Positions 1 to 7,536 of a DNA stretch of 26,212 nucleotides are shown here, in pieces. This stretch comes from Chersky-299 sp963749535 (lineage in GTDB: Bacteria; Actinomycetota; Thermoleophilia; RBG-16-64-13). The DNA is taken from assembly GCA_963749535.1 (NCBI GenBank), contig CAVVNF010000010.1:1-26212 (forward strand). The letters are read 5' to 3'. Positions within the stretch are counted from its first letter, which is position 1. Every line of letters begins with the position of its first letter. Position numbers and translations under genes: made by a program. Under the pieces are notes generated by a model, which worked only from the letters and a program-made list of their open reading frames with translations, did no database searches and was not told the origin of the DNA.

Positions 1-377
1 GAGGCGTTCATGAGGAGGAATTATTGCCGGCGCGACCAGTGGAAAATAGTCACCCATTGATAGGACGAAAACACCAAACCCTAACAACTAGCATAGAGGA
101 AATGACTAGCGATGGGGAAGGCTCATGCATGTCCCAGCTCCGTAAGTCCCATCGCCATCGCTGAGTCGTATTCGCGGCGGTAATTAGCCCTCGGTCTCCC
201 ATTGGAGGAAGCCGAGCCGTAACGGCAGCTCCTGAGTCCGCAATGCTCCTCCAGCGCGATCGGCGCCTTCTTGAAGGTGCCGATCGCCGCTAGCTGCGCA
301 TGTCAATGCCCCTACCTTCTAGCAGCTCACAGACAGTCAGAATCTGGATGTTCGGATAATTCGACATGGTCCTTCGC
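1..377. other. Gene-free left edge with structured inverted repeats
   Basis: I see no convincing gene here; the short open frames have no protein-like character. Two foldable elements stand out. At 256-287 a 15-base arm is repeated in inverse after two bases (256-270 with 273-287), with one G/T mismatch that would be a G-U pair in RNA; no T-run follows on either strand. At 108-116 and 148-162 the sequences GCGATGGG and CCCATCGC/CCATCGCT can pair in two alternative registers. These could belong to a leader RNA or a terminator, but I cannot assign either to a known RNA family. Confidence 0.35.
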
Positions 378-980
378 TCAGCTCTGCAGCATGACTTTCA
401 CACACAACATGGCTATCGACCACAGGATGTCCGCAGGAACATGCTCCTCGCAGGTCGCATCGAAGAGCAGGTCGCAATTAGCCGGGAACTCATCGTCCTC
501 CCGCCACAAGACCAGCGTGACGGGAAGGCGGGGAAGCGGTCGCAGTTCCGCTCCCGCGTCTCCGTAGACCCTTGGCTCCCCGCCAAACCGTGCCGCTTGT
601 CTCAAGAAGCCGTCCACGTCGCGGGCAAAGCGGGCCGCCACCTGGTCCAGCGGCAGCACGTGAGAACCCTGGAGGTAGATCTGCCTGGCTTTCAGGTCAG
701 AGGGCCGGACCAGCCGGCCGGCCGGCGGAATGTTCTGAGCGCCTATTAGATACAGGAGGATGGATAGGCGCGAAAAATAGGCCGACTTTGTCAGGATCAC
801 GTCAGACTCCGCGCACGAGCCGCTCATCGTTCGCGCCGCTGGAGTGACGACGACTGGGCACCCGAGTACGCCAATGGTGTAGCTGCCCTGCGTGGGGGAG
901 AAATCCGCCTTGGCCCGCGCGCAGACGTCCCGCGGATCCCGCGCCGCCAAAAGTTCCCACGCTTTCGCTTCGCCCTGCAT
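378..980 (-). CDS. DUF3786 domain protein
   Basis: This 200-residue protein matches DUF3786 as I remember it, a family of unknown function found mainly in anaerobes. The recognisable core is LYLIGAQNIPPAGRL (residues 76-90), then RPSDLK, YLQGSHVLPLD (102-112), a GGEP motif (133-136) and a C-terminal block with LVLWREDDEFPA (157-167), FDATCEEH (173-180) and WSIAMLC. The length is normal for the family. ATG at 980 is directly preceded by an in-frame stop, so it is the first possible ATG in this frame, although the Shine-Dalgarno sequence is weak. Family members are often seen near corrinoid or one-carbon genes; none is recognisable here. There is no signal peptide. The family is fairly secure; the function is unknown. 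Confidence 0.8.
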   Translation of the reverse strand: MQGEAKAWELLAARDPRDVCARAKADFSPTQGSYTIGVLGCPVVVTPAARTMSGSCAESDVILTKSAYFSRLSILLYLIGAQNIPPAGRLVRPSDLKARQIYLQGSHVLPLDQVAARFARDVDGFLRQAARFGGEPRVYGDAGAELRPLPRLPVTLVLWREDDEFPANCDLLFDATCEEHVPADILWSIAMLCVKVMLQS

Positions 981-1350
981 TCAGGATCCCACGCGGCTGC
1001 CAAGTCGAGCGCCGCGCGGCAGCCGACGTACCCGTGCGATTCGACCTCGCTGGCCGGAGGGCAACGCGACCAAAACCGGTGAACAGCTCGTTCGACAGCT
1101 CCAGAAGGCTCCATGTGGCCTCTCGCGGCCCTTGACGCCGGATCGGTATTCTTGGCCCAAAGCGACCCGGTACTCCAACCCTTTTTGACTTCTCTTCGCG
1201 GCGACGAGCCTGCCCGCCGGGACTGCGATTCTCACCGTCGAGTGGTCACCTTCTCCAACCATGTGGTCGCTCTCCTCCGGTAAAGCCACCGACCTTTCGC
1301 AAGCAACGAGCACCTGACCATCCTACTGTCGCCTGTCAAACCAGGTCAAC
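981..1350 (-). other. Protein-like but frame-broken stretch upstream of the DUF3786 gene
   Basis: No intact gene is present. Read on the minus strand, one frame carries a plausible protein segment (1313 to about 1120, containing HSTVRIAVPAGRLV and GLEYRVALGQEY). A second frame continues with LLELSNELFTGFG, and a third with ESHGYVGCRAALDLAAAWDP, running into the start of the DUF3786 gene. Joining them needs two frame changes. It may be a real gene with sequencing indels or a decayed gene. I cannot name it. Confidence 0.25.
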
Positions 1351-1419
1351 AGTCGGGCGCATGCTCGGCAGATTTGACTGCCCGCCTTCCAGAATCAGTG
1401 GACCATACTGGATGTTGGC

Positions 1420-1605
1420 TCAGGCCTTGAACGCGGCGGTCGTACCGCCCAGTTCGGGCAGATCGGACAGCTCGCAGTTCTTGATGTCGGGGAACCCGTG
1501 GTCGTTGGGGCGGTGCTCTCGCCCGGCTCTGCCAAGGATCTGAACCAAGCGTCCGATCCTGGTTTCTTCCGGACCCGTGAGGGGGAAACAGAGCAAGACA
1601 AGTGT
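1420..1605 (-). other. Short coding-like segment, unidentified
   Basis: A minus-strand frame ending in TGA at 1420-1422 reads PLTGPEETRIGRLVQILGR and then DHGFPDIKNCELSDLPELGG. This looks like the C-terminal end of a real protein. It has no good start, and an in-frame stop lies just upstream at about 1607. It lies back to back with the plus-strand gene at 1635. It could be a tiny gene of about 57 residues using a TTG start, or the tail of a broken gene. No family is recognised. Confidence 0.25.
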
Positions 1606-1634
1606 TCAGTCTTGGCGGGAGGGACGGTGAGACG

Positions 1635-1895
1635 ATGCCTCTGCGTCAGTACGAAAAGATAGCCGAGGAGGCTCTCAGGTCTATGTGCAGCGGTCCCTGG
1701 ACGGCTACGGATCTGGTGAGAATTCGAGATGTCATAAGCGACGACTTTTGCCGTCGCTATGGGCCGGGCTGCAGTAGCTCCGGCGTCCTTGACTGGCTTG
1801 AGTCCCTGGATCCAGGGCAAAAGGATGACTTGCTCTTTCAAGCAAACGCCGATTGGAACGCCAGTCATGACCCCTGGGCTCTGGGCCCCGTCTGA
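1635..1895 (+). CDS. Small hypothetical protein upstream of flavodoxin
   Basis: This 86-residue acidic protein begins MPLRQYEKIAEEALRS and contains WTATDLVRIRDVISDDFC, a short cysteine pair (FCRRYGPGC) and a helical tail (SSGVLDWLESLDPGQKDDLL). I prefer the ATG at 1635 to the one at 1602 because a GGGAGGG-like Shine-Dalgarno sequence lies just upstream and the intervening residues are not protein-like. The flavodoxin gene follows 55 bases later on the same strand, so the two may be co-transcribed. I do not recognise the family. No membrane segment or signal peptide is visible. Confidence 0.55.
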   Translation: MPLRQYEKIAEEALRSMCSGPWTATDLVRIRDVISDDFCRRYGPGCSSSGVLDWLESLDPGQKDDLLFQANADWNASHDPWALGPV

Positions 1896-1950
1896 GCGGA
1901 GACGGGTTTGGGGATGGCTCAAACAGATGCGGTCTCGTGAGAGGAACGAA

Positions 1951-2397
1951 ATGGGCAAGGTTCTTATCGTCTACTTTTCATTGACTGGAAAGACACAAAG
2001 GATGGCCGAGTACATTGCTGAGGGCGTGCGATTCACGGGGCAGCAAGCGGTCACAAGGAAGACGTCGGAGATCAGGGTGGTAGACGAAGTGACCGGCTAT
2101 GACGGCTACATCTTCGGTTCACCAACCTACCATAGGGATATCGCCGGGCCCATGAAGTCGTTCCTCTTCTTGGCGCGGGGAGTCGATCTTGAAGGGAAAC
2201 TGGCGGGTGCCTTCGGCTCCTATACCCATAGTGGTGACGCTCCGGGCATGGTCTTCGACACTATGGAGTATGTGTACAAGATGCGGCCTTTCGACCTTGG
2301 CTCATTCAAGCTTTTGGAAGCTATTGTGGGCACGCAAGAAGGCATGCGCGCCTGCCACGACTACGGCAACGCCTTCGGGGAGAAACTGATCACTTGA
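1951..2397 (+). CDS. Flavodoxin family protein
   Basis: This is a 148-residue flavodoxin, a small FMN-binding electron carrier acting in the cytoplasm, often as a low-potential replacement for ferredoxin. The first beta strand KVLIVYF is followed by the FMN phosphate loop SLTGKT (residues 10-15). The second FMN-contacting loop is GSPTYHRDIAGPMKSFL in the middle of the protein, and the third is FGSYTHSG. The length fits short-chain flavodoxins. ATG at 1951 has a GAGAGGA Shine-Dalgarno sequence seven bases upstream. An in-frame extension back to 1759 is not protein-like and overlaps the small gene in front. A partner oxidoreductase is not identifiable here. The fold is secure; whether it is a true carrier or part of a redox enzyme family is open. 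Confidence 0.85.
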   Translation: MGKVLIVYFSLTGKTQRMAEYIAEGVRFTGQQAVTRKTSEIRVVDEVTGYDGYIFGSPTYHRDIAGPMKSFLFLARGVDLEGKLAGAFGSYTHSGDAPGMVFDTMEYVYKMRPFDLGSFKLLEAIVGTQEGMRACHDYGNAFGEKLIT

Positions 2398-3090
2398 GCC
2401 TTAGGCTGCAAGAAGTCCGGCATGGTGTCACTGCGGCCCGCGCAGATCTGCAGTTCAAGGTAGTAACCGTTACGGGTAAAGCCGTCGACCCCTTGCGACA
2501 CCGAGGGAAAAAGCCTCTGGTCCGTGGGTCAATTTCATTGCGAACTCTTCCCCGATTGCCTCTCTCAGATCGAGCTTGAAGTCAAAGGTGGTCTCTCCGG
2601 GAAGATCGCCGTCCCAGAAGCTTTGCGCACTAACTGATCAACTCATGTTGGCGAGCCTGGGGAAAGGCGAACACCATGCATATCCATGAGAACCCCGTCG
2701 GTCAAGTCCGTCAGCAATTCCCCGGCTCCCTGGGCAAAGAAGGACAGATGACGGTCGGGCCCGGACGTGCGCGACAAGAACATTCCTGCCACGGCGCCGC
2801 TGATGCATGTCGAGCGCTTGCAGCTTCTTAGACACTATCAGCGATTTGCGGCGAGCCCAATCGCCCGCGAAGCTCTCCGGCAGGAGGGCGAGGATGGATG
2901 GTGGCCCTGGAAACCGCCAGCGGCAATTGCTGATAGGGCGGATTTTCCGGGGCGCTTGCTCGATACGTGGATAAATCCAGGCAGCTTTGAGCACGAGACT
3001 GTGCAGTGAGCAAGAAGATTGGGCTTGCATCCCGAGTATCCAAATTTGCGCAACTCTTGAAGTCACGGCCAATCCGTCTCGGCGAGCCTC
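2390..3090 (-). pseudogene. Unidentified minus-strand gene broken by several frame changes
   Basis: No single frame is open, but consecutive minus-strand segments in different frames read like one protein. Going down from about 2880: LPESFAGDWARRKSLIVSKK, then (2790-2646) MFLSRTSGPDRHLSFFAQG followed by ELLTDLTDGVLMDMHG, then (about 2615-2480) SFWDGDLPGETTFDFKLDL and EEFAMKLTHGPEAFSLGVAR, then (about 2480-2400) NGYYLELQICAGRSDTMPDF. The joins need at least three frame shifts and one stop at 2643-2645. The fragments are too coherent to be random, but I do not recognise the family. The gene would converge on the flavodoxin. It is either decayed or hit by base-insertion errors like those inferred in copA, dgt and rpoD. 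Confidence 0.5.
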
Positions 3091-3480
3091 AAGATTAGAC
3101 GTCAGTTTCGGCAGGGTTGCATGTGTGGCCCGGAGGCAATTGGAGTAAACGCTGACCTGTTGTTAGTGATCGCACTGGGCACACAAGTCGTCGACGTTGT
3201 GTCCACCGCGCACCCGGCCGATTTCGGCTTCAAGACACGCGAACCCATCGGGCCACTTTGGGCGAGCGGTATCGAGATTACTTTTGGAACCGCCCGCGGA
3301 GATGTCCTTCGGCAGAAGGAAGACCGGCCGACTTGCCCGATAGAGTTCCAAGATCACGAGGCGAGAGACGCGCGGTGCGCCGTTCGATTTGCGGGTGGCT
3401 GCAGTCCTCCGCTGTGCTCCCACGAAGGCAACCGCGAGGGGACTTGGACAGACCGACTCCCCTGTAGTAGACTCAGCACG
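3091..3480. other. Intergenic or fragmentary region before the Rrf2 regulator
   Basis: No secure gene is present. A minus-strand frame (3423 to 3163) ends with GFACLEAEIGRVRGGHNVDD and a C-x2-C-D-H terminus that looks protein-like. The overlapping plus-strand frame from 3121 is also open. Neither has a convincing ribosome site or a recognisable family. Confidence 0.25.
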
Positions 3481-3492
3481 CGTTAAGATGAG

Positions 3493-3509
3493 TATAATAG
3501 TCAGCTATT
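3493..3509 (+). promoter_or_regulatory. Candidate promoter -10 box and overlapping inverted repeat for the Rrf2 gene
   Basis: A perfect TATAAT lies at 3493-3498, about 30 bases upstream of the Rrf2 start. The -35 region is poor (TAGACT at 3468-3473). Overlapping the -10 box is a perfect inverted repeat, AATAG-TCAG-CTATT (3496-3509). An operator placed here would let a repressor block its own promoter, as IscR-type regulators commonly do. The motif is short, so this is a suggestion. Confidence 0.45.
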
Positions 3510-3528
3510 CCGGAGGTTCGCTCTGTTG

Positions 3529-3954
3529 ATGGCCATCTCGACCAAGGGGCGGTATTCCGTCCACATCCTGCAGATGATGGCCTCGCGGCCGTGTGGGAGC
3601 GTGCTCACAAAATATGAAATCGCAGAGGCGGAAGGAATCCCCCCGGGGTACGTTCAACAGCTTCTCATGGGGCTGAACCGAGCCGGATTTGTGACCAGTC
3701 ACCGGGGGCGGGCGGGCGGCTTCTCACTCGCCCGGCCTCCGGAGACGATAACAGTGTTAGACGTCCTCAAGGCTAGCGAAGGGCCCTTAGTACCGTCGCC
3801 ATGCGTGGGTCCCGTGAAATGCGACCGCGAGCCGGGTTGTCGGACCCATCTCATGTGGGTGAAAGCAACCGAGATGCTTAACGACTTCTTCCGCACGACA
3901 ACAATCGCCGACTTGGCCGGACCAGGCGCTAAGGGCTGGTTCCTGGAAGCCTGA
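3529..3954 (+). CDS. Rrf2-family regulator, IscR-like with a full set of cluster ligands
   Basis: This 141-residue DNA-binding regulator of the Rrf2 family begins MAISTKGRYSVHILQMM, followed by the winged helix (EIAEAEGIPPGYVQQLL and the wing SHRGRAGGFSLARP, residues 57-70). Cys92, Cys98 and Cys104 are spaced C-x5-C-x5-C and His107 follows. These are the same residue numbers as the [2Fe-2S] ligands of E. coli IscR, so the protein very probably senses Fe-S status, oxygen or redox state. GGAGG at 3512-3516 serves either a TTG at 3526 or this ATG; I chose the ATG because it reproduces the family N-terminus. No isc, suf or nif gene is nearby, so its targets are unknown. It probably represses itself through the repeat at 3496-3509. 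Confidence 0.88.
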   Translation: MAISTKGRYSVHILQMMASRPCGSVLTKYEIAEAEGIPPGYVQQLLMGLNRAGFVTSHRGRAGGFSLARPPETITVLDVLKASEGPLVPSPCVGPVKCDREPGCRTHLMWVKATEMLNDFFRTTTIADLAGPGAKGWFLEA

Positions 3955-4554
3955 ACGAGTCGTGAGTGTCGGACATGCGATGGGCCATGTAAATGCTCCC
4001 CGGCCTGTCGTGGCTCGGGCGAGGCGCTCGGTGTGAGCTGAAGCCTTCTGCCCGGCTGCCCCGGGTCGGAATAGTCGGCGGACCAGCCGTGTTGGACGGT
4101 CACCGAAAAAGAGATGGGCGACGTCAAATGCGTTGCACGCGAGGCGGCAGATTAGCATTGGGCGTCCTGGGACTGGTGCTGGCACCATCGTGGCACCCAT
4201 GCAGGCGCTGCGAGACGGTCGGAAACGCAGACAGACGATGCGAGCCAGGACTCTCTTGCCTGCGCTGACCGCGCATCGCGATGCGAGACTATGTGAGGCA
4301 TCGTCGGGCCGGCCTGACTTGATGGTACCCTCTTTCATTTGACGGAGCTTATCTGCCGCCGACGTTTTCTTGTTGCAGGGGTAGTCGATTCCGGCGGTTG
4401 AAGGGAGGTAGCTGCAGGATGCTAGGCAACCTTCAGCAGCTACCTGCTAAGTGAGAGAGTGCCGACAGATCTGGCGACGCTCCGCGCCACGAGTTCCCCA
4501 CGTACGTCGCTTTATGCAATCTCGCATTTGAACCATAGTCCCGGCTGCACGACC
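3955..4554. other. Gene-free region with a 10-bp inverted repeat
   Basis: I find no convincing gene here. Open frames exist on both strands but have no family signature or ribosome site. The one clear structure is a perfect 10-base inverted repeat, AGGTAGCTGC (4406-4415) and GCAGCTACCT (4436-4445), with a 20-base loop and no following T-run. It could be a protein-binding site or an RNA hairpin. Confidence 0.4.
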
Positions 4555-4581
4555 AAAAAGGCCTCCTTTTCGAGGTCTTTT
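4555..4581 (-). terminator. Rho-independent terminator of tRNA-Val
   Basis: On the minus strand AAAAGACCTC, a GAAAAG loop and GAGGCCTTTT form a stem with one mismatch, ending in a T-run. It starts 15 bases past the tRNA 3' end, so it should end the tRNA transcript. Confidence 0.75.
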
Positions 4582-4595
4582 CGATGAGTAAGAGG

Positions 4596-4667
4596 TGGGC
4601 GATACTGGATTTGAACCAGTGACTTCTGCAGTGTGAATGCAGCGCTCTCCCACTGAGCTAATCGCCC
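4596..4667 (-). tRNA. tRNA-Val (anticodon CAC)
   Basis: The 72-base cloverleaf is complete. The acceptor stem is GGGCGAT with ATCGCCC, the D arm GCTC/GAGC, the anticodon stem CTGCA/TGCAG with loop TTCACAC, and the T arm ACTGG/CCAGT with loop TTCAAAT. The anticodon is CAC (4633-4635), reading the valine codon GTG. The discriminator base is A. Only CC of the terminal CCA is encoded, so the final A must be added enzymatically. No other tRNA adjoins it. A terminator follows directly. Confidence 0.95.
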
Positions 4668-4769
4668 GTATCAAGAGGTCAAAATGATACCAGCAGGCCG
4701 CACGCGGCGCCAAGGCTGGAATCTTACGGCCGTCTGCCTTTCGTGGCGCTGGCGACCCACCCCCCCGGC

Positions 4770-7462
4770 TCAGTCTACCCGGAACCGCCGCAGCCGGAGC
4801 GAGTTAGAGAGCACGCTCACCGACGACAGGGCCATGGCCACCGCCGCGTAGATGGGATTCAGGAGTAGCCCGAAGGCCGGGTACAGGACGCCGGCGGCCA
4901 ACGGGATCAAGGCGATGTTGTAGCCGAAGGCCCAGCCGAGGTTCTGCCGGATGATGCGCATGGTCGCCTTGCTCAGACGGATGGCCGTGGGAATCGGGAG
5001 CAGATCGCCGCGGATCAGGGTGATGTCGGATGTCTCCATCGCTACGTCGGTGCCGGTGCCGATCGCGATGCCGATGTCCGCCTGCGCCAAGGCCGGTGCG
5101 TCGTTGATGCCGTCGCCCACCATGGCCACTACCCTCCCCGCCGCCTGGAGGCCCTTGATGGCCTGTGCTTTGTGATCGGGGAGGACCTCGGCGAGCACAT
5201 GAGTGATCCCAGCCTGGCGGGCGATCGCCTCCGCGGTGCGACGGTTGTCCCCGGTGAGCATGTACACCTCTAAGCCGGCATCCTGGAGGCCCTTGACCGC
5301 CTGCACAGAGTCGGGCTTGAGGACGTCGGCTACCCCGATTAGGCCCGCCACTGCGCCATCGACCGCCACGAGCATGGGCGTCTTTCCTGCTACTGCAAAT
5401 CGTTCGATGGTCGCTTCCAGTCGACCGTACGGACAGCCCCGCTCGTCCATGAACTGCCGATTCCCCAACAGGACGCGCACCGGAGCTCCCCCCGGCCTGG
5501 CGGCGATCGTCGCCTCGATACCTCGGCCCGGGATCGCCTCGAAATGGTCTATGGTCGACAGCACCAGCCCCAGTTCCTGCGCACGCTCCACAATGGCCTC
5601 GCCGAGCGGGTGTTCAGAGCCACGCTCCGCCGACGCGGCCAGCTGTAACAATTCCGTTTCGCGAGCTTCAACATCTGAGGCCCCTGAGCTTGCGTTGCTG
5701 TCTTCGCTCTCCGGCCCGAGCCGGTCCACGACCACCACGTCGGTGACCCGTGGCTTCCCCCGGGTCAGCGTGCCGGTCTTGTCCAGCACGATGGTGTCCA
5801 GCTTGTATGCCCGTTCCAGCGCTTCCCCGGAGCGGATGAGGATCCCGTTTTCGGCTCCCTTACCGGTGCCGACGACGATCGCGGTCGGCGTGGCTAGACC
5901 CATGGCGCACGGGCACGCCACGATGACTACCGCGACGAACGCCAGCAAGGCGAGCGTAAAGTGAGGCTGGGGACCCACGAAGAACCAGACAAGGAACGCG
6001 ATCACTCCGATCCCAAGGACCACCGGCACGAAGATGCTCGCGATATAGTCGGCCATGCGCTGGATCGGGGCTTTGGAACCTTGCGCTTCTTCCACCAGCC
6101 GTACGATCTGGGCCAGCGCGGTGTCGCGCCCGACCTTCGTGGCCGTGAAACGGAAGGAACCGACGCGGTTGAGCGTCGCGCCGATCACCTCGTCCCCAGG
6201 GCCCTTCTCCACCGGGATCGACTCGCCGGTGAGCATGGACTCATCTACCGCGGAGCGCCCCTCGAGGACGATCCCGTCCACGGGGATCTTCTCTCCGGGC
6301 CGCACGATCACCACGTCGCCCACTTGGACATCCTCCACGGGGATGTCCACCTCCATTGCTTCACCCGGCTTCGCGACCGCGAGCGCACGGGCTGCCACGT
6401 CTTTCGGAGACAGCACTTCTCGCGACAGCGCCTTTGGCGGCGGTGCTTTCGGCGTCGATGGGGCGGCTGCCGGCGTCGTAGGCGGTCACGCCCGCGCCCG
6501 TCGGCTCCCGTAGAACCCGAGCCGTCTTGGCCTGCAGCCCCATGAGTTTGCGCATGGCTGAGGACGTCTGCCCTTTCGCCCGCGCTTCCAGATACCGCCC
6601 CAGCAGGATGAGACCGATGATGATGACCGCAGAGTCGTAGTAGACGGCGGCCTTGAAGCCCGCACCCGCCGCCCGTTCGAAGGCGCCGGGAAAGAACGTG
6701 ACCGCAGCCGAATACAGATAGGCCGCGGAGGTCCCGACTGCGATGAGCGTGTTCATGTCGCTGGTTCGATGCTTGAGGGCCGCCCACGCGCCTCGGTAGA
6801 ACTGCCATCCCGCCCAGGCCTGCACCGGTGTGGCCAGCGCGAACATGATGTACCACTGCCGTCCCATTGGCAGCCAGCTGTCGGGGATGAGCATCATGAG
6901 CATGAGGACCGCGCCCACCGCGAGGCTGACGATGAACTTCAGCCGGAGCGCGCTCACGTGCTTCGTCCGGGCTGCCTCGGCCGCCGCGCCCGGTTCCGCC
7001 GGCGCGGCGCCGGCCAGGGGCACTAACATCGTATAACCTGCCGCCTCCACCGCCTTGGCGATGGCCTGCGGAGATGTCGCGTCCTGCAGATAGCTGACGG
7101 TGAGCTTCTCAGTGGCGAAGTTGATAGTCGCCTGGACGACCCCAGGCACGGACGAGGCCGCCCTTTCCACCCGCCCCGCGCACACTGCGCACGACATGCC
7201 CGTCACCGGGTATGAAGCGGTCTCCGCGCGGACCCTATAGCCGGCGCCTCGCACGGCTGAGACGAGCTGTCTGGGGCTGGACCTTCGCCGGTTCGTAGCG
7301 AACTTTGGCCCGCTCGGTGGCAAAGTTGACGGACGCCTCGGACACGCCGGGTACCTCGCCGAGCACCTTCTCCACCCGGGCCGCGCACGCCGCGCAACTC
7401 ATGTCCTCAATGGGGAGCAGGATGGTCGCGGCCGCGTCATTGTGGGGATGGGCGTTATCCAT
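4770..7462 (-). CDS. copA: Copper-exporting P1B-type ATPase CopA (frame broken twice)
   Basis: This inner-membrane pump exports Cu(I) at the cost of ATP. It has two N-terminal heavy-metal domains (MSCAACA near residue 21, MSCAVCA near 89), then membrane helices, the actuator domain, the CPC copper site (VACPCAMGLATPT), the phosphorylation motif DKTGTLT, SEHPLGEA (the HP motif), GDGINDAPAL, and the last two helices with the conserved YN and SS residues. The frame shifts by +1 twice: once in a run of four G (7273-7276), between the two metal domains, and once near 6455-6490, possibly in the G run at 6460-6463. Removing one base at each gives about 896 residues, slightly longer than usual. ATG at 7462 lacks a clear ribosome site. 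A CsoR-type operator lies just upstream. Sequencing error is more likely than decay because all catalytic motifs survive. Confidence 0.88.
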
Positions 7463-7473
7463 AGGAGATGGAG

Positions 7474-7491
7474 TATACCCTCTGGGGTAAT
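7474..7491 (-). promoter_or_regulatory. Candidate CsoR-type copper operator for copA
   Basis: TACCC-TCTG-GGGTA (7476-7489) is a perfect inverted repeat 12 bases upstream of the copA start. It resembles known CsoR sites upstream of copZA/copA genes, in which TACCC and GGGTA arms flank a short spacer. CsoR releases DNA on binding Cu(I), so copA would be copper-induced. No csoR gene lies in the window. Confidence 0.6.
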
Positions 7492-7536
7492 CGTAAGATG
7501 CGGCGAATCACGGCCCGCCGGGAGCCGGCCGACCCG

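Noticed and set aside
1395..1958. Minus-strand frame of 187 residues over the small gene and flavodoxin start
   Set aside because: Its Ser/Pro/Arg-rich composition and overlap with two better-supported plus-strand genes mark it as a shadow.
4596..4667. Integrated element at the tRNA-Val gene
   Set aside because: No second copy of the tRNA 3' end and no integrase were found in the flanking sequence.
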